From assembly GCA_947458585.1 (NCBI GenBank), contig CANGYY010000016.1, positions 1 to 52,912 on the forward strand: a DNA stretch of 52,912 bases. Direction: 5' to 3'. Shown here piece after piece: positions 43,232 to 51,570 of the stretch. Made by a program: the position numbers and the translations under genes. The notes beneath the pieces were generated by a model, which saw only the letters and a list, made by a program, of their open reading frames with translations, made no database searches and had not been told where the DNA came from. Within the stretch, counting starts at the first letter, position 1; each line of letters starts with the position of its first letter. Source of the DNA: Cyclobacteriaceae bacterium (lineage in GTDB: Bacteria; Bacteroidota; Bacteroidia; Cytophagales; Cyclobacteriaceae).

Positions 43232-44014
43232 TTATTTTTTTGTCAAATCCAGCGTAAAATTTGAATTGATGATCAGTCCATTGTTGTGTTGAAAACCATT
43301 TTTCCCATTGATCAACCTTCCGTACTGCAAAGTTTGGTTGAGGTATCCTCCCTCCAATCTGAAGTTTTTTGAAAAGCGATAGCCTAGTAAAACCCCAATT
43401 CGGTTTTGATCAAATACATTGGCGTTTACGTTTTTTCCAAAGCCGATAAACACTTCGTCATAAACTGCCAAATACGGAGTTTTATCCTGGATTTCATTTC
43501 CTTTCAAAGGTACTTGCATCCGAACCATGTACCGCATGCGGTGAAGCAAAGGAAACTCATCTTCACGCGTCGAATTGGCTGAAGCAAATTTTCCTACAAA
43601 ACGCTGCTCCAGCATAAAGCGGTGCGAAAAGTCCACCTTTGCTACTTTTTGGGAAAGTTGCGCCATTTGGAAAATCCGGTGTTCGGTAAATTGCTTCCCA
43701 AACCCGTTTAAGGGGTATTCTCCATAGGGAAAGGTCTCAATCCAACCGTAACCGACCCTCACTTGGACAAATGGATGCAGCGTGTAATTCAATCCTATTC
43801 GCAGCAAACTTTGCTGCCAATAGCTGATTACCTCGTTTCTCCGAAATTGATATTCTGTATGAAGACCAAGTTTATTGGAGAGTTTGAAGGTTCCAAAATA
43901 CGTGTACCATCCAATTTGATTGGAGGTGTTTAGCCGGTTGTTTTGACCAAAAGAAGGCGGCGGAGCTAGGAAAAAAAATAGGATTACCGCAAATAGATAG
44001 TGTTTACAAGTCAT
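43232..44014 (-). CDS. DUF2490 family outer-membrane protein
   Basis: A 260-residue exported beta-barrel protein with a signal peptide ending near PSFGQ. The mature part shows repeated aromatic beta-strands, such as QIGWYTYFGTFKLSNKLGLHTEYQFRR and HRFMLEQRF, as in DUF2490. It is the last gene of the minus-strand block dabA-dabB-sulP-DUF2490, 104 nt after sulP, with a hairpin in the gap. As an outer-membrane barrel it might let inorganic anions or carbonate cross the outer membrane. That is inference from position only. Confidence 0.82.
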   Translation of the reverse strand: MTCKHYLFAVILFFFLAPPPSFGQNNRLNTSNQIGWYTYFGTFKLSNKLGLHTEYQFRRNEVISYWQQSLLRIGLNYTLHPFVQVRVGYGWIETFPYGEYPLNGFGKQFTEHRIFQMAQLSQKVAKVDFSHRFMLEQRFVGKFASANSTREDEFPLLHRMRYMVRMQVPLKGNEIQDKTPYLAVYDEVFIGFGKNVNANVFDQNRIGVLLGYRFSKNFRLEGGYLNQTLQYGRLINGKNGFQHNNGLIINSNFTLDLTKK

Positions 44015-44048
44015 TTTCTGGAAATGGGTTTGTACTACCGAAAACCAG

Positions 44049-44077
44049 GAGATGAATAGAATCTACTTCCATTCATC
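44049..44077 (-). other. Hairpin between sulP and the DUF2490 gene
   Basis: A perfect 8-bp stem (44049-44056 with 44070-44077) with a 13-nt loop lies in the 104-nt gap. No T run follows on the minus strand, so it is probably not a terminator. Confidence 0.45.
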
Positions 44078-44118
44078 TTCCTAGCTTCGATAGGCTGTAA
44101 TTAATAAACCAACTTTAC

Positions 44119-45711
44119 TTAAGACTTTGCTTTTCGGGCAGCTAGCGCATGAGCAGATACAGGCTTGTGGTTTTCCAGCCCAATAATCTGTACCGTCCCC
44201 CCATTTTCTGTGTACTCATGTTCAAACTGATGCAGGTTTTCCATCACCGAGTGATCCACCAACTTGGTGTTTTTCAAATCTATAGTTACCTGAAATCCGG
44301 CGGGTATCTCTTCCAACTTTCGTTTGATTCCCAAGTAATTGGAGAAAATCGCCGCCTTATCAATTTCTATTAGGTACTGATTGTTGTTAAAGGATACTTG
44401 AGTAGGCGCTTTGAAAAAAGAGGAAATGGGAGTACCGCTAATCAAATGGAGTATCATTTTCAAGACCACCCCAGCTGCTATCCCGACCAAAAGATCTTCT
44501 ACCAACGTGAAGACGATAGTAATCAAGAAAATCGCAAGTTGCTCTTTTCCAATGCGGAAGGTATTTATAAATTCCCTGGGATGGGCCAATTTAATACCTA
44601 CTGTAATCAACATGGCGGCAAGTGCCGCATTGGGGATCATTTCGATTACCGGTGTTGCGACTAACACAAATACCAGTAAAAATACCCCATGGAAGAAATT
44701 GGACCAGCGAGTTTTCGCTCCTTGGTTGACATTGGCCGAACTTCTAGCCACTTCCGAAATCATCGGAAGACCACCCAACAAGGCACTAGCCGTATTGCCA
44801 ATCCCTACCGCTATCAGGTCTTGGTTGGTGTTTGACTTTCTTCGGTAAGGATCTGCCAGATCAATCGCCTTCACAGTCAAAAGCGATTCCAAAGACCCTA
44901 CCAAGGCAAACATGATCACGTATTTGAGGAAAACTCCAGTTTGAAATACCCCTGAAAAATCTGCGTTCAAGGATAAGCTATCCACCAAATTGCCAATATG
45001 GAGCAATGCATAAGGAGGTTCAGTGTGGGCAAAATCCATTGCCAATTCAGAAGGAATGGCCACAATAAGTACCATCAAAGGTGCAGGGATTTTACCGAGC
45101 TTAAAGTCCTTCAAGTAGGGCCATCCCAACATAATTGCAAGGCTATACACCCCGATCATGGTGGCCCTAGGATCAAAATTTGCGAGAAAGGCAGGAATAG
45201 AAGTAATCATCGCTACGGTACTCATTCCCTTGTATAATTCTGGATTCACATCCAAGAATACGGGGATTTGCTTCACGATAATGATGATTCCAATCGCAGC
45301 AAGCATGCCATGGATGGCAGAAAGGGGGAATATATCAACCAACTTCCCAAACTTAAAGAGACCAAATAGCACCTGAACTAGGCCAGCGACTACCATAGCT
45401 CCTAGGGCAAGCTTCCAACCGGTCTCACCTCCTCCAAAGGCAGCTACTGCTCCAGCCACTACTACAATCAGTCCTGCTGCAGGACCTTTGATTGTCAAGC
45501 GAGAGCCAGAAATTACACTCACTAGAATTCCGCCGATGATGGCGGTAACAAGGCCCATAATGGGCGGAAAATCTGAAGCTTTTGCAATCCCCAAACTGAG
45601 GGGCATGGCCAATAAAAAGACCACAAAACCTGCCGTAGCATCGGCAGCGAAATTTTCTTTTAAACCAGCCCAACCGTCTTTGGGAACTTGTGTTTTTAGG
45701 GTTTCTTTCAT
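44119..45711 (-). CDS. SulP family inorganic anion transporter, probable bicarbonate carrier
   Basis: A 530-residue inner-membrane transporter. The N-terminal SulP core has about 14 helices, with AGFVVFLLAMPLSLGIA, SGSRLTIKGPAAGLIVV and MIGVYSLAIM among its typical blocks. A C-terminal STAS domain (about 430-520) follows, with VTIDLKNTKLVDHSVMENL. SulP proteins move sulfate, bicarbonate or other anions, and BicA-type members import bicarbonate with sodium. It lies 47 nt after dabB in the same operon, so bicarbonate is the most likely substrate. Sulfate remains possible, as no sulfate assimilation genes are nearby to test it. Confidence 0.88.
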   Translation of the reverse strand: MKETLKTQVPKDGWAGLKENFAADATAGFVVFLLAMPLSLGIAKASDFPPIMGLVTAIIGGILVSVISGSRLTIKGPAAGLIVVVAGAVAAFGGGETGWKLALGAMVVAGLVQVLFGLFKFGKLVDIFPLSAIHGMLAAIGIIIIVKQIPVFLDVNPELYKGMSTVAMITSIPAFLANFDPRATMIGVYSLAIMLGWPYLKDFKLGKIPAPLMVLIVAIPSELAMDFAHTEPPYALLHIGNLVDSLSLNADFSGVFQTGVFLKYVIMFALVGSLESLLTVKAIDLADPYRRKSNTNQDLIAVGIGNTASALLGGLPMISEVARSSANVNQGAKTRWSNFFHGVFLLVFVLVATPVIEMIPNAALAAMLITVGIKLAHPREFINTFRIGKEQLAIFLITIVFTLVEDLLVGIAAGVVLKMILHLISGTPISSFFKAPTQVSFNNNQYLIEIDKAAIFSNYLGIKRKLEEIPAGFQVTIDLKNTKLVDHSVMENLHQFEHEYTENGGTVQIIGLENHKPVSAHALAARKAKS

Positions 45712-45758
45712 ATAATTTGAAGGACTTCCGTCCCCATTTAAGGTCTTTAATTGAATTG

Positions 45759-47648
45759 TTAAGCTAATTTTTTAGGTATTGAAGTTTGCAAGTCAGGTAA
45801 TGTGCCATCTGGCACTGTACCAAAAAAGAGGCGAGCATAGATTCGAATGGCAGCTACTCCCTCCATCACAAAGGCCAAAGCTGCTAGAGTTGCAAGCACA
45901 AACTGATCTTCATGGATATGACTGAAAAGCAAGTCTTCCCCAATAAAAGTGGGGGAAATCGGAAATCCGATGAGTCCCAGCACCGCCAATAGAAATAGAA
46001 AAGCTACTAATGGATGCTGTCGCACATAGCCTTGATAGCCATACAAGCCAAGATCGCCATGCCGCTGGGTCATCCAATGGATCAATCCCCAACCCAGAGT
46101 ACCGAAGAAAACCACCCCACTGAGGTAAATACCAATTTCGGTCAGCGCAAAATTTTCATTTTCAGCGATCGCGAGTACCATCCAAAAATGGTTCATCCAC
46201 AATAGGGTCCAAGCCAATCGAATGGACCTACGCTCAGTAAAGGATTTCAACACCATCATCAAGGCTAGAAAAGCAAACCCTGCTGGTAAAATTTGATGAA
46301 GCCAGGTAGGAAGTACATAACCTTCTACTAAAAGGTAGACTCCAATTGCATAGCTTGGAATGAAGTAGAACAGTAGTGTGCGGTAACGTAGAAAATCAAG
46401 GTTATGCCCAAGATTCTTTAAGGGCCGAAATACTAGACCTTGAATTAAGCGATCCAGGTTCCATTCCTTAAGACTCCATACATAGACCGAAAGGTAAAGT
46501 CGATTTTTCCAGGTACTTCTATCCTTTTTTTCTTTGGGAACAAAGCCATAAAACTGTTCCCGAATCAGGTAGCTAACTACCGAAGGGGAAACAAGTAATT
46601 GGTAAGTACGCAGAAATGCATTTCCAGCAAAATGAACCAAGGCCAACAGTTCCAATCCTGCCGCAACTTCAATAAACATGATCCCGATTTGAGTGAGGGA
46701 AGCATAGCCAATTTGGGTTTTTACCGAAGTTTGCACCCGTGCTATGGTCGTTGACACCACTGCAGTAATCAGTCCCACTGTTCCAATCAAGATGCGTACG
46801 AGCAACTGATTTTCCCAAAATGGATACGTCCGCAGCAAAAGGAAAACCCCCAAATGCACCGAAAGGGATCCATAGAAAATCGCAGAGGAGGGTGTTGGTC
46901 CTTCCATCGCACGTGGTAGCCAAGAGGAAAAAGGAAATTGAGCAGATTTCGCAGCTGCTGCCAGAAGAAGCATGAGTCCAATAAAGAGGGCAATTCCCGA
47001 ATGACCCAGTTGCTGATCCACTACCCGCTGCGCATCGGTCAAGTCCAAGAAAGTCACGTTGGCATGCCAAAGGTGATGGCTTGCCCACATCGCTAAAATC
47101 AATCCCACATCCCCTATTCGGTAAATGGAAAACACCTTAATGGCATTTCGCGAAGGAAGTAGGTTTTTGCGGTAGAAGGCCACCAACAAAAAGGAGGATA
47201 ATCCCAATACTTCCCATCCAATAAAGAGGGTTTCGAAATTTCCTGCCAGAATAGTCAGGTTAAAACCCAAATAAAAGAAAAGTACCGTATTGAAAAATCG
47301 CTTGTATCCAGGTTCACGGTGCAAATAATACCTACTGTAAAAGGTAATTAGGAAGGTAAGCATCGCACCTACGATTAAGTAAACGGCACTGACACGATCG
47401 AAGAAGAAGTCAATCAAAAACTCAAAATGCTCGTTTTTAAAGAGTAAAATTTCTTTAAGATTGAGGTCATTTCCACCCTCCAATATCCAGAATACCAGAA
47501 AAACCAAGGTGCCCATCAAATTGGTTCCTGCGGTGTAAAATGCCACTCGAGAAAGCCAGGTTTCTTTCCGTTCAGGAACAGTCAAACTAACTAAGAAGCC
47601 AAGGAGAGGTATCCCAATCATCAGCTGAATCCAAGTTGACAATTCCAT
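45759..47648 (-). CDS. dabB: DabB, NuoL-like proton-conducting subunit of a DAB inorganic carbon pump
   Basis: A 629-residue polytopic membrane protein of the proton-translocating Complex I/Mrp antiporter family (NuoL/NdhF-like), with GWEVLGLSSFLLVAFY carrying the conserved helix-5 glutamate and HIAARVQ-type downstream helices. No other Complex I subunit is nearby. Its ATG shares one base with the dabA stop (TGATG), the arrangement expected for a dedicated two-subunit pump. In characterised DABs, DabB supplies proton flow that drives vectorial CO2 hydration by DabA. Identity as DabB depends on the DUF2309 partner, which is clear. Confidence 0.92.
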   Translation of the reverse strand: MELSTWIQLMIGIPLLGFLVSLTVPERKETWLSRVAFYTAGTNLMGTLVFLVFWILEGGNDLNLKEILLFKNEHFEFLIDFFFDRVSAVYLIVGAMLTFLITFYSRYYLHREPGYKRFFNTVLFFYLGFNLTILAGNFETLFIGWEVLGLSSFLLVAFYRKNLLPSRNAIKVFSIYRIGDVGLILAMWASHHLWHANVTFLDLTDAQRVVDQQLGHSGIALFIGLMLLLAAAAKSAQFPFSSWLPRAMEGPTPSSAIFYGSLSVHLGVFLLLRTYPFWENQLLVRILIGTVGLITAVVSTTIARVQTSVKTQIGYASLTQIGIMFIEVAAGLELLALVHFAGNAFLRTYQLLVSPSVVSYLIREQFYGFVPKEKKDRSTWKNRLYLSVYVWSLKEWNLDRLIQGLVFRPLKNLGHNLDFLRYRTLLFYFIPSYAIGVYLLVEGYVLPTWLHQILPAGFAFLALMMVLKSFTERRSIRLAWTLLWMNHFWMVLAIAENENFALTEIGIYLSGVVFFGTLGWGLIHWMTQRHGDLGLYGYQGYVRQHPLVAFLFLLAVLGLIGFPISPTFIGEDLLFSHIHEDQFVLATLAALAFVMEGVAAIRIYARLFFGTVPDGTLPDLQTSIPKKLA

Positions 47649-50143
47649 CAGAATGAATCGATTAAGTACACAGGAAGATTTTGTTGGGTACTCATCAACT
47701 TGTCTTGCAAGTGATCCAAATGTTCTATCTCGGTCAAAGGAGTATAGGTGACATATTTGCCATCCACCCAGCGGAGAAAATTCCCGGAATTGGGATCAAT
47801 GACGACTAAATGAACCCAGGTGTTATTTACCCATTCCAGCAAGGCTGGAGAGGAAGTGATCACCTTATTCACCAATTCAGGAACCTGTTCGACCACCATC
47901 AATAAGCGAATCGGATCGTGAATCTCTACCATCTGATACGGAAGGCCTGTCCGAAGATCTCCATCCGCTCCGTTGGCTACACCAATCAGCCCCATCACAT
48001 TGTGAGGTAATTTGGTCCCTGCCCCTAACTTGTCAGGATCCATTCTTGAGAAATAATACTCTAGATTAATTCCTCCGCAGACAGGTATTGCGGCGGATAG
48101 GATTTTGGTTAGGGCATTTCCGGATGGGTCTTTTCTATAATCGTAGGAGTTGAGAAAGGCCCTTCGATCAAAAAATAAACCTTTAAGGGTAGATTTTCGA
48201 GAGACAATGCATAGCGCATTGGTGGCGTGGTTGTATTCCGGACGAGGTTCAAAGAGCGAAAACGCTCTTTTTTTAACCGCATCATGGAGTCCCCCAATAG
48301 ATTTGTTTTTGTCCAAGGTATCGAAGCGACGAGAACGTTCAAGAGAATTGATATCCAAGACACGAACAAACTTTTCTTGATTTTCGCGATGCAACTGCTG
48401 ATTTGCTGCATGCAGAATATCTTCATCGTAAAACAGCAATTCGTCTTTCGTGGTGTCATGCAATCCTCCCAAAAATTGGGTTGTTGAGGGAATGTCGATA
48501 CCCCTGGCTTTTAGCTGAACCCGCACCTCCGGGTGATTGGCCATAAAAGCTGCCACCCGTGCATTCACAGAGCCAGGACGACCACAGCAAGCGCCACAAT
48601 CGTAGCCGGCATAATGGGTATTATTGATGCTCGAGGCCCCATGTCCAATCAAATACACCAAGGGAGAAAACCCTTCCACCAAACCAATGCTCCGCAATAA
48701 GCTTTCGATTCGATCGGCCATCTCGGCTATTTTGAAACCTACTTGAAGCCCATTTTCTTCTTCGCCTTGGTAGACGATAGAAAGGCTTCCTTTGGGATCC
48801 ATGTGTTGGAAACTAGATACTTCCAATGCCGAAGAACTCGGGCGCAGTACATTGCCGACCAACTTAAGTGCAGACCAAAATCCTAGTGTCTGTGCACTCA
48901 ACCAGCCCCTTACCAGGGAATGACTTCGCTGATTAAAGTGTACGTCCGAAGCTAATTTTTTATGCTTTGCCGTCTCTTTAATTAAGAATTTGGGGGTTAC
49001 TGGAGCAGGGCAAGATTTGGTGTGAAACTTTCCATATTCGGGTTGGAAGTAGAATTCCACATTGAAAAACCCAGGAGTACCATAAGTAGCACAGTTAGGA
49101 TCGATGTATTCCAGATGCCTACGCGTACTACATTCCCGGTCGTCAATGCAGAAGAGCGCCTGAAAACTTGGGACCTTAGGCTTGTCCGGAGTGGGTACTA
49201 CTGCCCGAATTCCTGAAAGTACTTCGTCATAATAACTCCATTCGAAGGCCTCTTGCCAGCATTGTAGAACCAAATCAACCTCCTCTATCAAGCCTATTTC
49301 AAATAGGTGGTGGGTATCGTGCGGATATTGATGACCTAAAGGAATCCAACTTTCACCGAATTTTTTGTCTAAGGCATCAATTTCCAGCAAGCATTCCACT
49401 AGAATCAAATCCTCCAAAGAAATGCGCTTGCTATCCAGTAAAGATTCGGGCTGTGACTCCAGAATGGCGACCATTCCAGACCAACCAGGATGAGCAAATT
49501 GCTGATCAAACAAATACCATCCATACCCTTTGGGATCACCTACTAAGATTTCTAGGAGGTCTTCCAAGTTCAAATCCGGATTTTGGAGAAGCTTTTCCAC
49601 TCGTTTAGACTTGAAAATGGAAGAATAACTACCCGCTTGGAGTTGTCTGATCGAATCCAAAAAACCTTTGGCTTCCAAGGGAAAAGGCCAAATAGAAATG
49701 CCCTGGTCTAAGTAAGCCGAAAGTAAGCGAAATAGAAAGGGCTGGATCGTTTTGTCTAAATTGAAATGATATTCATCTCTCCAGTGAGCCCTAAATTGCC
49801 CGATTTTTGGTGATTTCAACCGGTCATGAGATTCATCGAGTAATTTGACAAGCCAGGCATTGGCTTGGTCACCAAATTGATCTTCGAGTATTTTTTTCAG
49901 GACAAGCCCTTTAATCTTACCCTCACGGTATAGATTTCTATAGTCGGATAAGGATAGAAAACCTTGGTAACCAAATTGGTCGTTGGCTTGCTTTAACCCC
50001 TGAAAAAAAGACAGGTGTTGAAAGGCATGTAAGGTATTGTGATGGACAAAGTCCTTGAGTGGAGCCTGGGCAGGGAGAAAATGCTTCAATTCATGAAGAA
50101 TTTGCTCCATTCCCATGGGTTCACGGGTGGAATGAAGAGTCAT
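47648..50143 (-). CDS. dabA: DabA (DUF2309/UPF0753), inorganic carbon pump catalytic subunit
   Basis: An 831-residue peripheral membrane protein of the DUF2309 family. All residues of the beta-carbonic-anhydrase-like site described for Halothiobacillus DabA2 (C351, D353, H524, C539) have counterparts here: Cys332 and Asp334 (FCIDDREC), His501 (LIGHGASS) and Cys516 (YDCGACCG). The spacing, including 15 residues from His to Cys, is the same. It would hydrate CO2 to bicarbonate inside the cell, powered through DabB. It is co-transcribed with dabB (1-bp overlap), sulP and a DUF2490 gene. An exported small protein gene lies 90 nt upstream. Start at 50143; M10/M12 are weaker alternatives. Confidence 0.95.
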   Translation of the reverse strand: MTLHSTREPMGMEQILHELKHFLPAQAPLKDFVHHNTLHAFQHLSFFQGLKQANDQFGYQGFLSLSDYRNLYREGKIKGLVLKKILEDQFGDQANAWLVKLLDESHDRLKSPKIGQFRAHWRDEYHFNLDKTIQPFLFRLLSAYLDQGISIWPFPLEAKGFLDSIRQLQAGSYSSIFKSKRVEKLLQNPDLNLEDLLEILVGDPKGYGWYLFDQQFAHPGWSGMVAILESQPESLLDSKRISLEDLILVECLLEIDALDKKFGESWIPLGHQYPHDTHHLFEIGLIEEVDLVLQCWQEAFEWSYYDEVLSGIRAVVPTPDKPKVPSFQALFCIDDRECSTRRHLEYIDPNCATYGTPGFFNVEFYFQPEYGKFHTKSCPAPVTPKFLIKETAKHKKLASDVHFNQRSHSLVRGWLSAQTLGFWSALKLVGNVLRPSSSALEVSSFQHMDPKGSLSIVYQGEEENGLQVGFKIAEMADRIESLLRSIGLVEGFSPLVYLIGHGASSINNTHYAGYDCGACCGRPGSVNARVAAFMANHPEVRVQLKARGIDIPSTTQFLGGLHDTTKDELLFYDEDILHAANQQLHRENQEKFVRVLDINSLERSRRFDTLDKNKSIGGLHDAVKKRAFSLFEPRPEYNHATNALCIVSRKSTLKGLFFDRRAFLNSYDYRKDPSGNALTKILSAAIPVCGGINLEYYFSRMDPDKLGAGTKLPHNVMGLIGVANGADGDLRTGLPYQMVEIHDPIRLLMVVEQVPELVNKVITSSPALLEWVNNTWVHLVVIDPNSGNFLRWVDGKYVTYTPLTEIEHLDHLQDKLMSTQQNLPVYLIDSF

Positions 50144-50233
50144 AATTAAGAAATACTGAGTCTGAAATACTGTTGAAAAACAGCTACTTTGTTTCCGAAA
50201 AATCTTCGGAAAATGCCGGAATTGGCTAAAAAA

Positions 50234-50608
50234 TTAACTCAGATGGATTTTCCAGGAATGAAAAAAATCATACAATGGCAAGCGACTGCCTCGTATGGCT
50301 TTGTTTGTGAATAAGGTAAAAACTTTACTAAAGGTAAATTCCCTATTGGGTGAAACGGTACCAATTACTAAGTCTGTAGCGGATTCTTCTGACTCAACTT
50401 CAGTCCGTTCTTCAATCTCAATGGTGGGCACAAGGCTACCCAAACCTTCAAAGGAAACCAAAGGCTGTTGCAGGTGCCCTTCCTCCGTTTGAATAGTTTT
50501 ATGCTCAAAAAAATCAAGTTGAGCCGAGTCAGTAATGCCTTCTACCTGCCCTTGGCAAAGCAAGGAAATACGGAGTAAAAGAGCAAATAGACTGGAGAGG
50601 GTTAACAT
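50234..50608 (-). CDS. Small exported protein of unknown function upstream of dabA
   Basis: A 124-residue protein with a signal-peptide-like N-terminus (MLTLSSLFALLLRISLLCQG) and an acidic, low-complexity middle (EIEERTEVESEES, about residues 65-77). It ends with an HSWKIHLS tail. I do not recognise it. It has the best-formed promoter in the window directly before it (TTG-N19-TACATTTA) and lies 90 nt upstream of dabA on the same strand. It is therefore probably the first gene of the dab operon. Whether it acts in carbon uptake is unknown. It could be a lineage-specific gene. Confidence 0.55.
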   Translation of the reverse strand: MLTLSSLFALLLRISLLCQGQVEGITDSAQLDFFEHKTIQTEEGHLQQPLVSFEGLGSLVPTIEIEERTEVESEESATDLVIGTVSPNREFTFSKVFTLFTNKAIRGSRLPLYDFFHSWKIHLS

Positions 50609-50627
50609 GCGATTGCGAAAAACCGTT

Positions 50628-50657
50628 TAAATGTAAATTTAAATTTCAAATTCCCAA
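50628..50657 (-). promoter_or_regulatory. Promoter of the dab operon (TTG-N19-TACATTTA)
   Basis: On the minus strand, TTG (CAA at 50655-50657) lies exactly 19 nt upstream of TACATTTA (50628-50635), which matches TAnnTTTG at 7 of 8 positions. This is the best -33/-7 spacing in the window. The start codon of the first gene is 20 nt downstream. Confidence 0.55.
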
Positions 50658-50792
50658 TTAATTATTTGATTTTTTTATAAAATCAATAAATTAAATAAAT
50701 AAAGGATCCATGTAAATCCAACCCACCGCGGACTGGGGCATTCATATTTTTCATTGATCCAAGGGTTTCACCCTCCACGGCGGGTAAATCCA

Positions 50793-50829
50793 CGGCTATT
50801 TAAGATTGGACCCGACATAGCGGGTCCTT
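50793..50829 (+). repeat. 37-nt direct repeat, left copy
   Basis: This 37-nt segment (starting CGGCTATTTAAG, containing the stem GGACCCG/CGGGTCC) is identical to 51628-51664 on the other side of the transposase, 835 bp away. The hairpin has a 6-nt loop, ACATAG. Confidence 0.9.
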
Positions 50830-50983
50830 AATCCGTATTCCATTTTTTAAGTTTACTAATTCTTTTCAAAAATCCAGAATGTTTGTCTAACCCAGATCCG
50901 CCGTGGCGGATCAAACCATGCATAGCCCCAGGTGAAACCTGGGGAATTAAGGTGATTTTACCAGAACCAACCCGCCACGGCGG

Positions 50984-51039
50984 GTTGACCTACCGGAGGC
51001 AGGTTGACCTACCAGAGGCAGTTTGATCTGCCGCGGTAG
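50984..51039 (+). repeat. Tandem 19-nt repeats beside the transposase gene
   Basis: GTTGACCTACCGGAGGCAG (50984-51002) is followed by a one-mismatch copy (51003-51021) and a degenerate third (51022-51039) ending just before the transposase stop. There are no spacers between copies, so this is not a CRISPR. Confidence 0.8.
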
Positions 51040-51046
51040 ATTGAAT

Positions 51047-51493
51047 CTACAATAAGAATTTTTCATCGAAGACGATCTCCTGTTCTTCTAAAAGTGCTTT
51101 GTATTCATCAAAAAAGGATTTCTTTTCATGATGCTTCTCTTGATTTTTCACATAATTGATTAACCGATCTTTGGATTTTATGGCTTCAGAAAAAGCCCCA
51201 TATCCCTCTTGCCAGCCATCAAAATTTTTGAAAATCAATTCTTTCTTAATAAAAATACTAGTCGAAACCTTGATGTCCTTTACCAAGGTTGAAATGGAAA
51301 TAGAAGGATGGACATGGGTGAGAATATGAATATGGTCCTCCACCCCATTGATTCGATACAGATGGCATTTTTTATTAGTCAGCAAGTGAAAAATATAAGC
51401 ATACAACCTCTTTTTCTGACCTTTCTCAATTGTAGGCTTCCTGTTTTTAGTTGCAAAGACGATGTGGTAGAGTATTTGGGTATGTGTAGACAT
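51047..51493 (-). mobile_element. REP-associated tyrosine transposase (RAYT, Y1 HUH, IS200-like)
   Basis: A 148-residue single-domain HUH transposase. The catalytic histidine motif is HIHIL (HUH), and the tyrosine is in LINYVKNQEKHHEK. It resembles TnpA of IS200/IS605 and the RAYT branch, which acts on REP palindromes rather than on full IS ends. It is intact, with no TnpB partner. On both sides lie noncoding arrays of matching palindromes, as expected of a RAYT locus. A copy of its REP sequence also lies at 43197-43228. RAYTs nick and join single-stranded DNA at such hairpins; activity here is inferred. Confidence 0.85.
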
Positions 51494-51570
51494 AAAAAAT
51501 AGTAGTTAAAAAATACAATGAATTGAAATTGAGGAATTTAATCGAAATCCGCAAGACAAAATTTTGTTCG

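Larger units (their letters stand above)
50725..51045. repeat. REP array left of the RAYT transposase
   Basis: A noncoding array of GC-rich palindromes in an AT-rich gap that carries no gene. It includes the hairpin at 50808-50827 inside the 37-nt repeat, GATCCGCC-GT-GGCGGATC at 50895-50912, CCCCAGGT-GAA-ACCTGGGG at 50926-50944, AACCCGCC-AC-GGCGGGTT at 50969-50986 and a tandem repeat at 50984-51039. The order of modules matches the array on the other side of the transposase. The remainder of 50609-50724 holds the dab promoter and AT-rich sequence. Confidence 0.8.

Noticed and set aside
44049-44077. Terminator after sulP
   Set aside because: The stem is good but no T run follows on the minus strand, so termination is not supported.
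46669-47088. A 139-codon minus-strand frame inside dabB in a second reading frame
   Set aside because: Cys- and Trp-rich shadow of the dabB sequence in an alternative frame; dabB itself is intact and overlaps dabA properly.
45759-47648. Annotation as NADH-quinone oxidoreductase subunit L
   Set aside because: No other Complex I gene is nearby and the gene shares its start with the DUF2309 stop codon, which fits DabB of a DAB pump.
50984-51039. CRISPR array
   Set aside because: The 19-nt units are directly adjacent with no spacers, vary in sequence and have no Cas genes nearby; they belong to the REP array.
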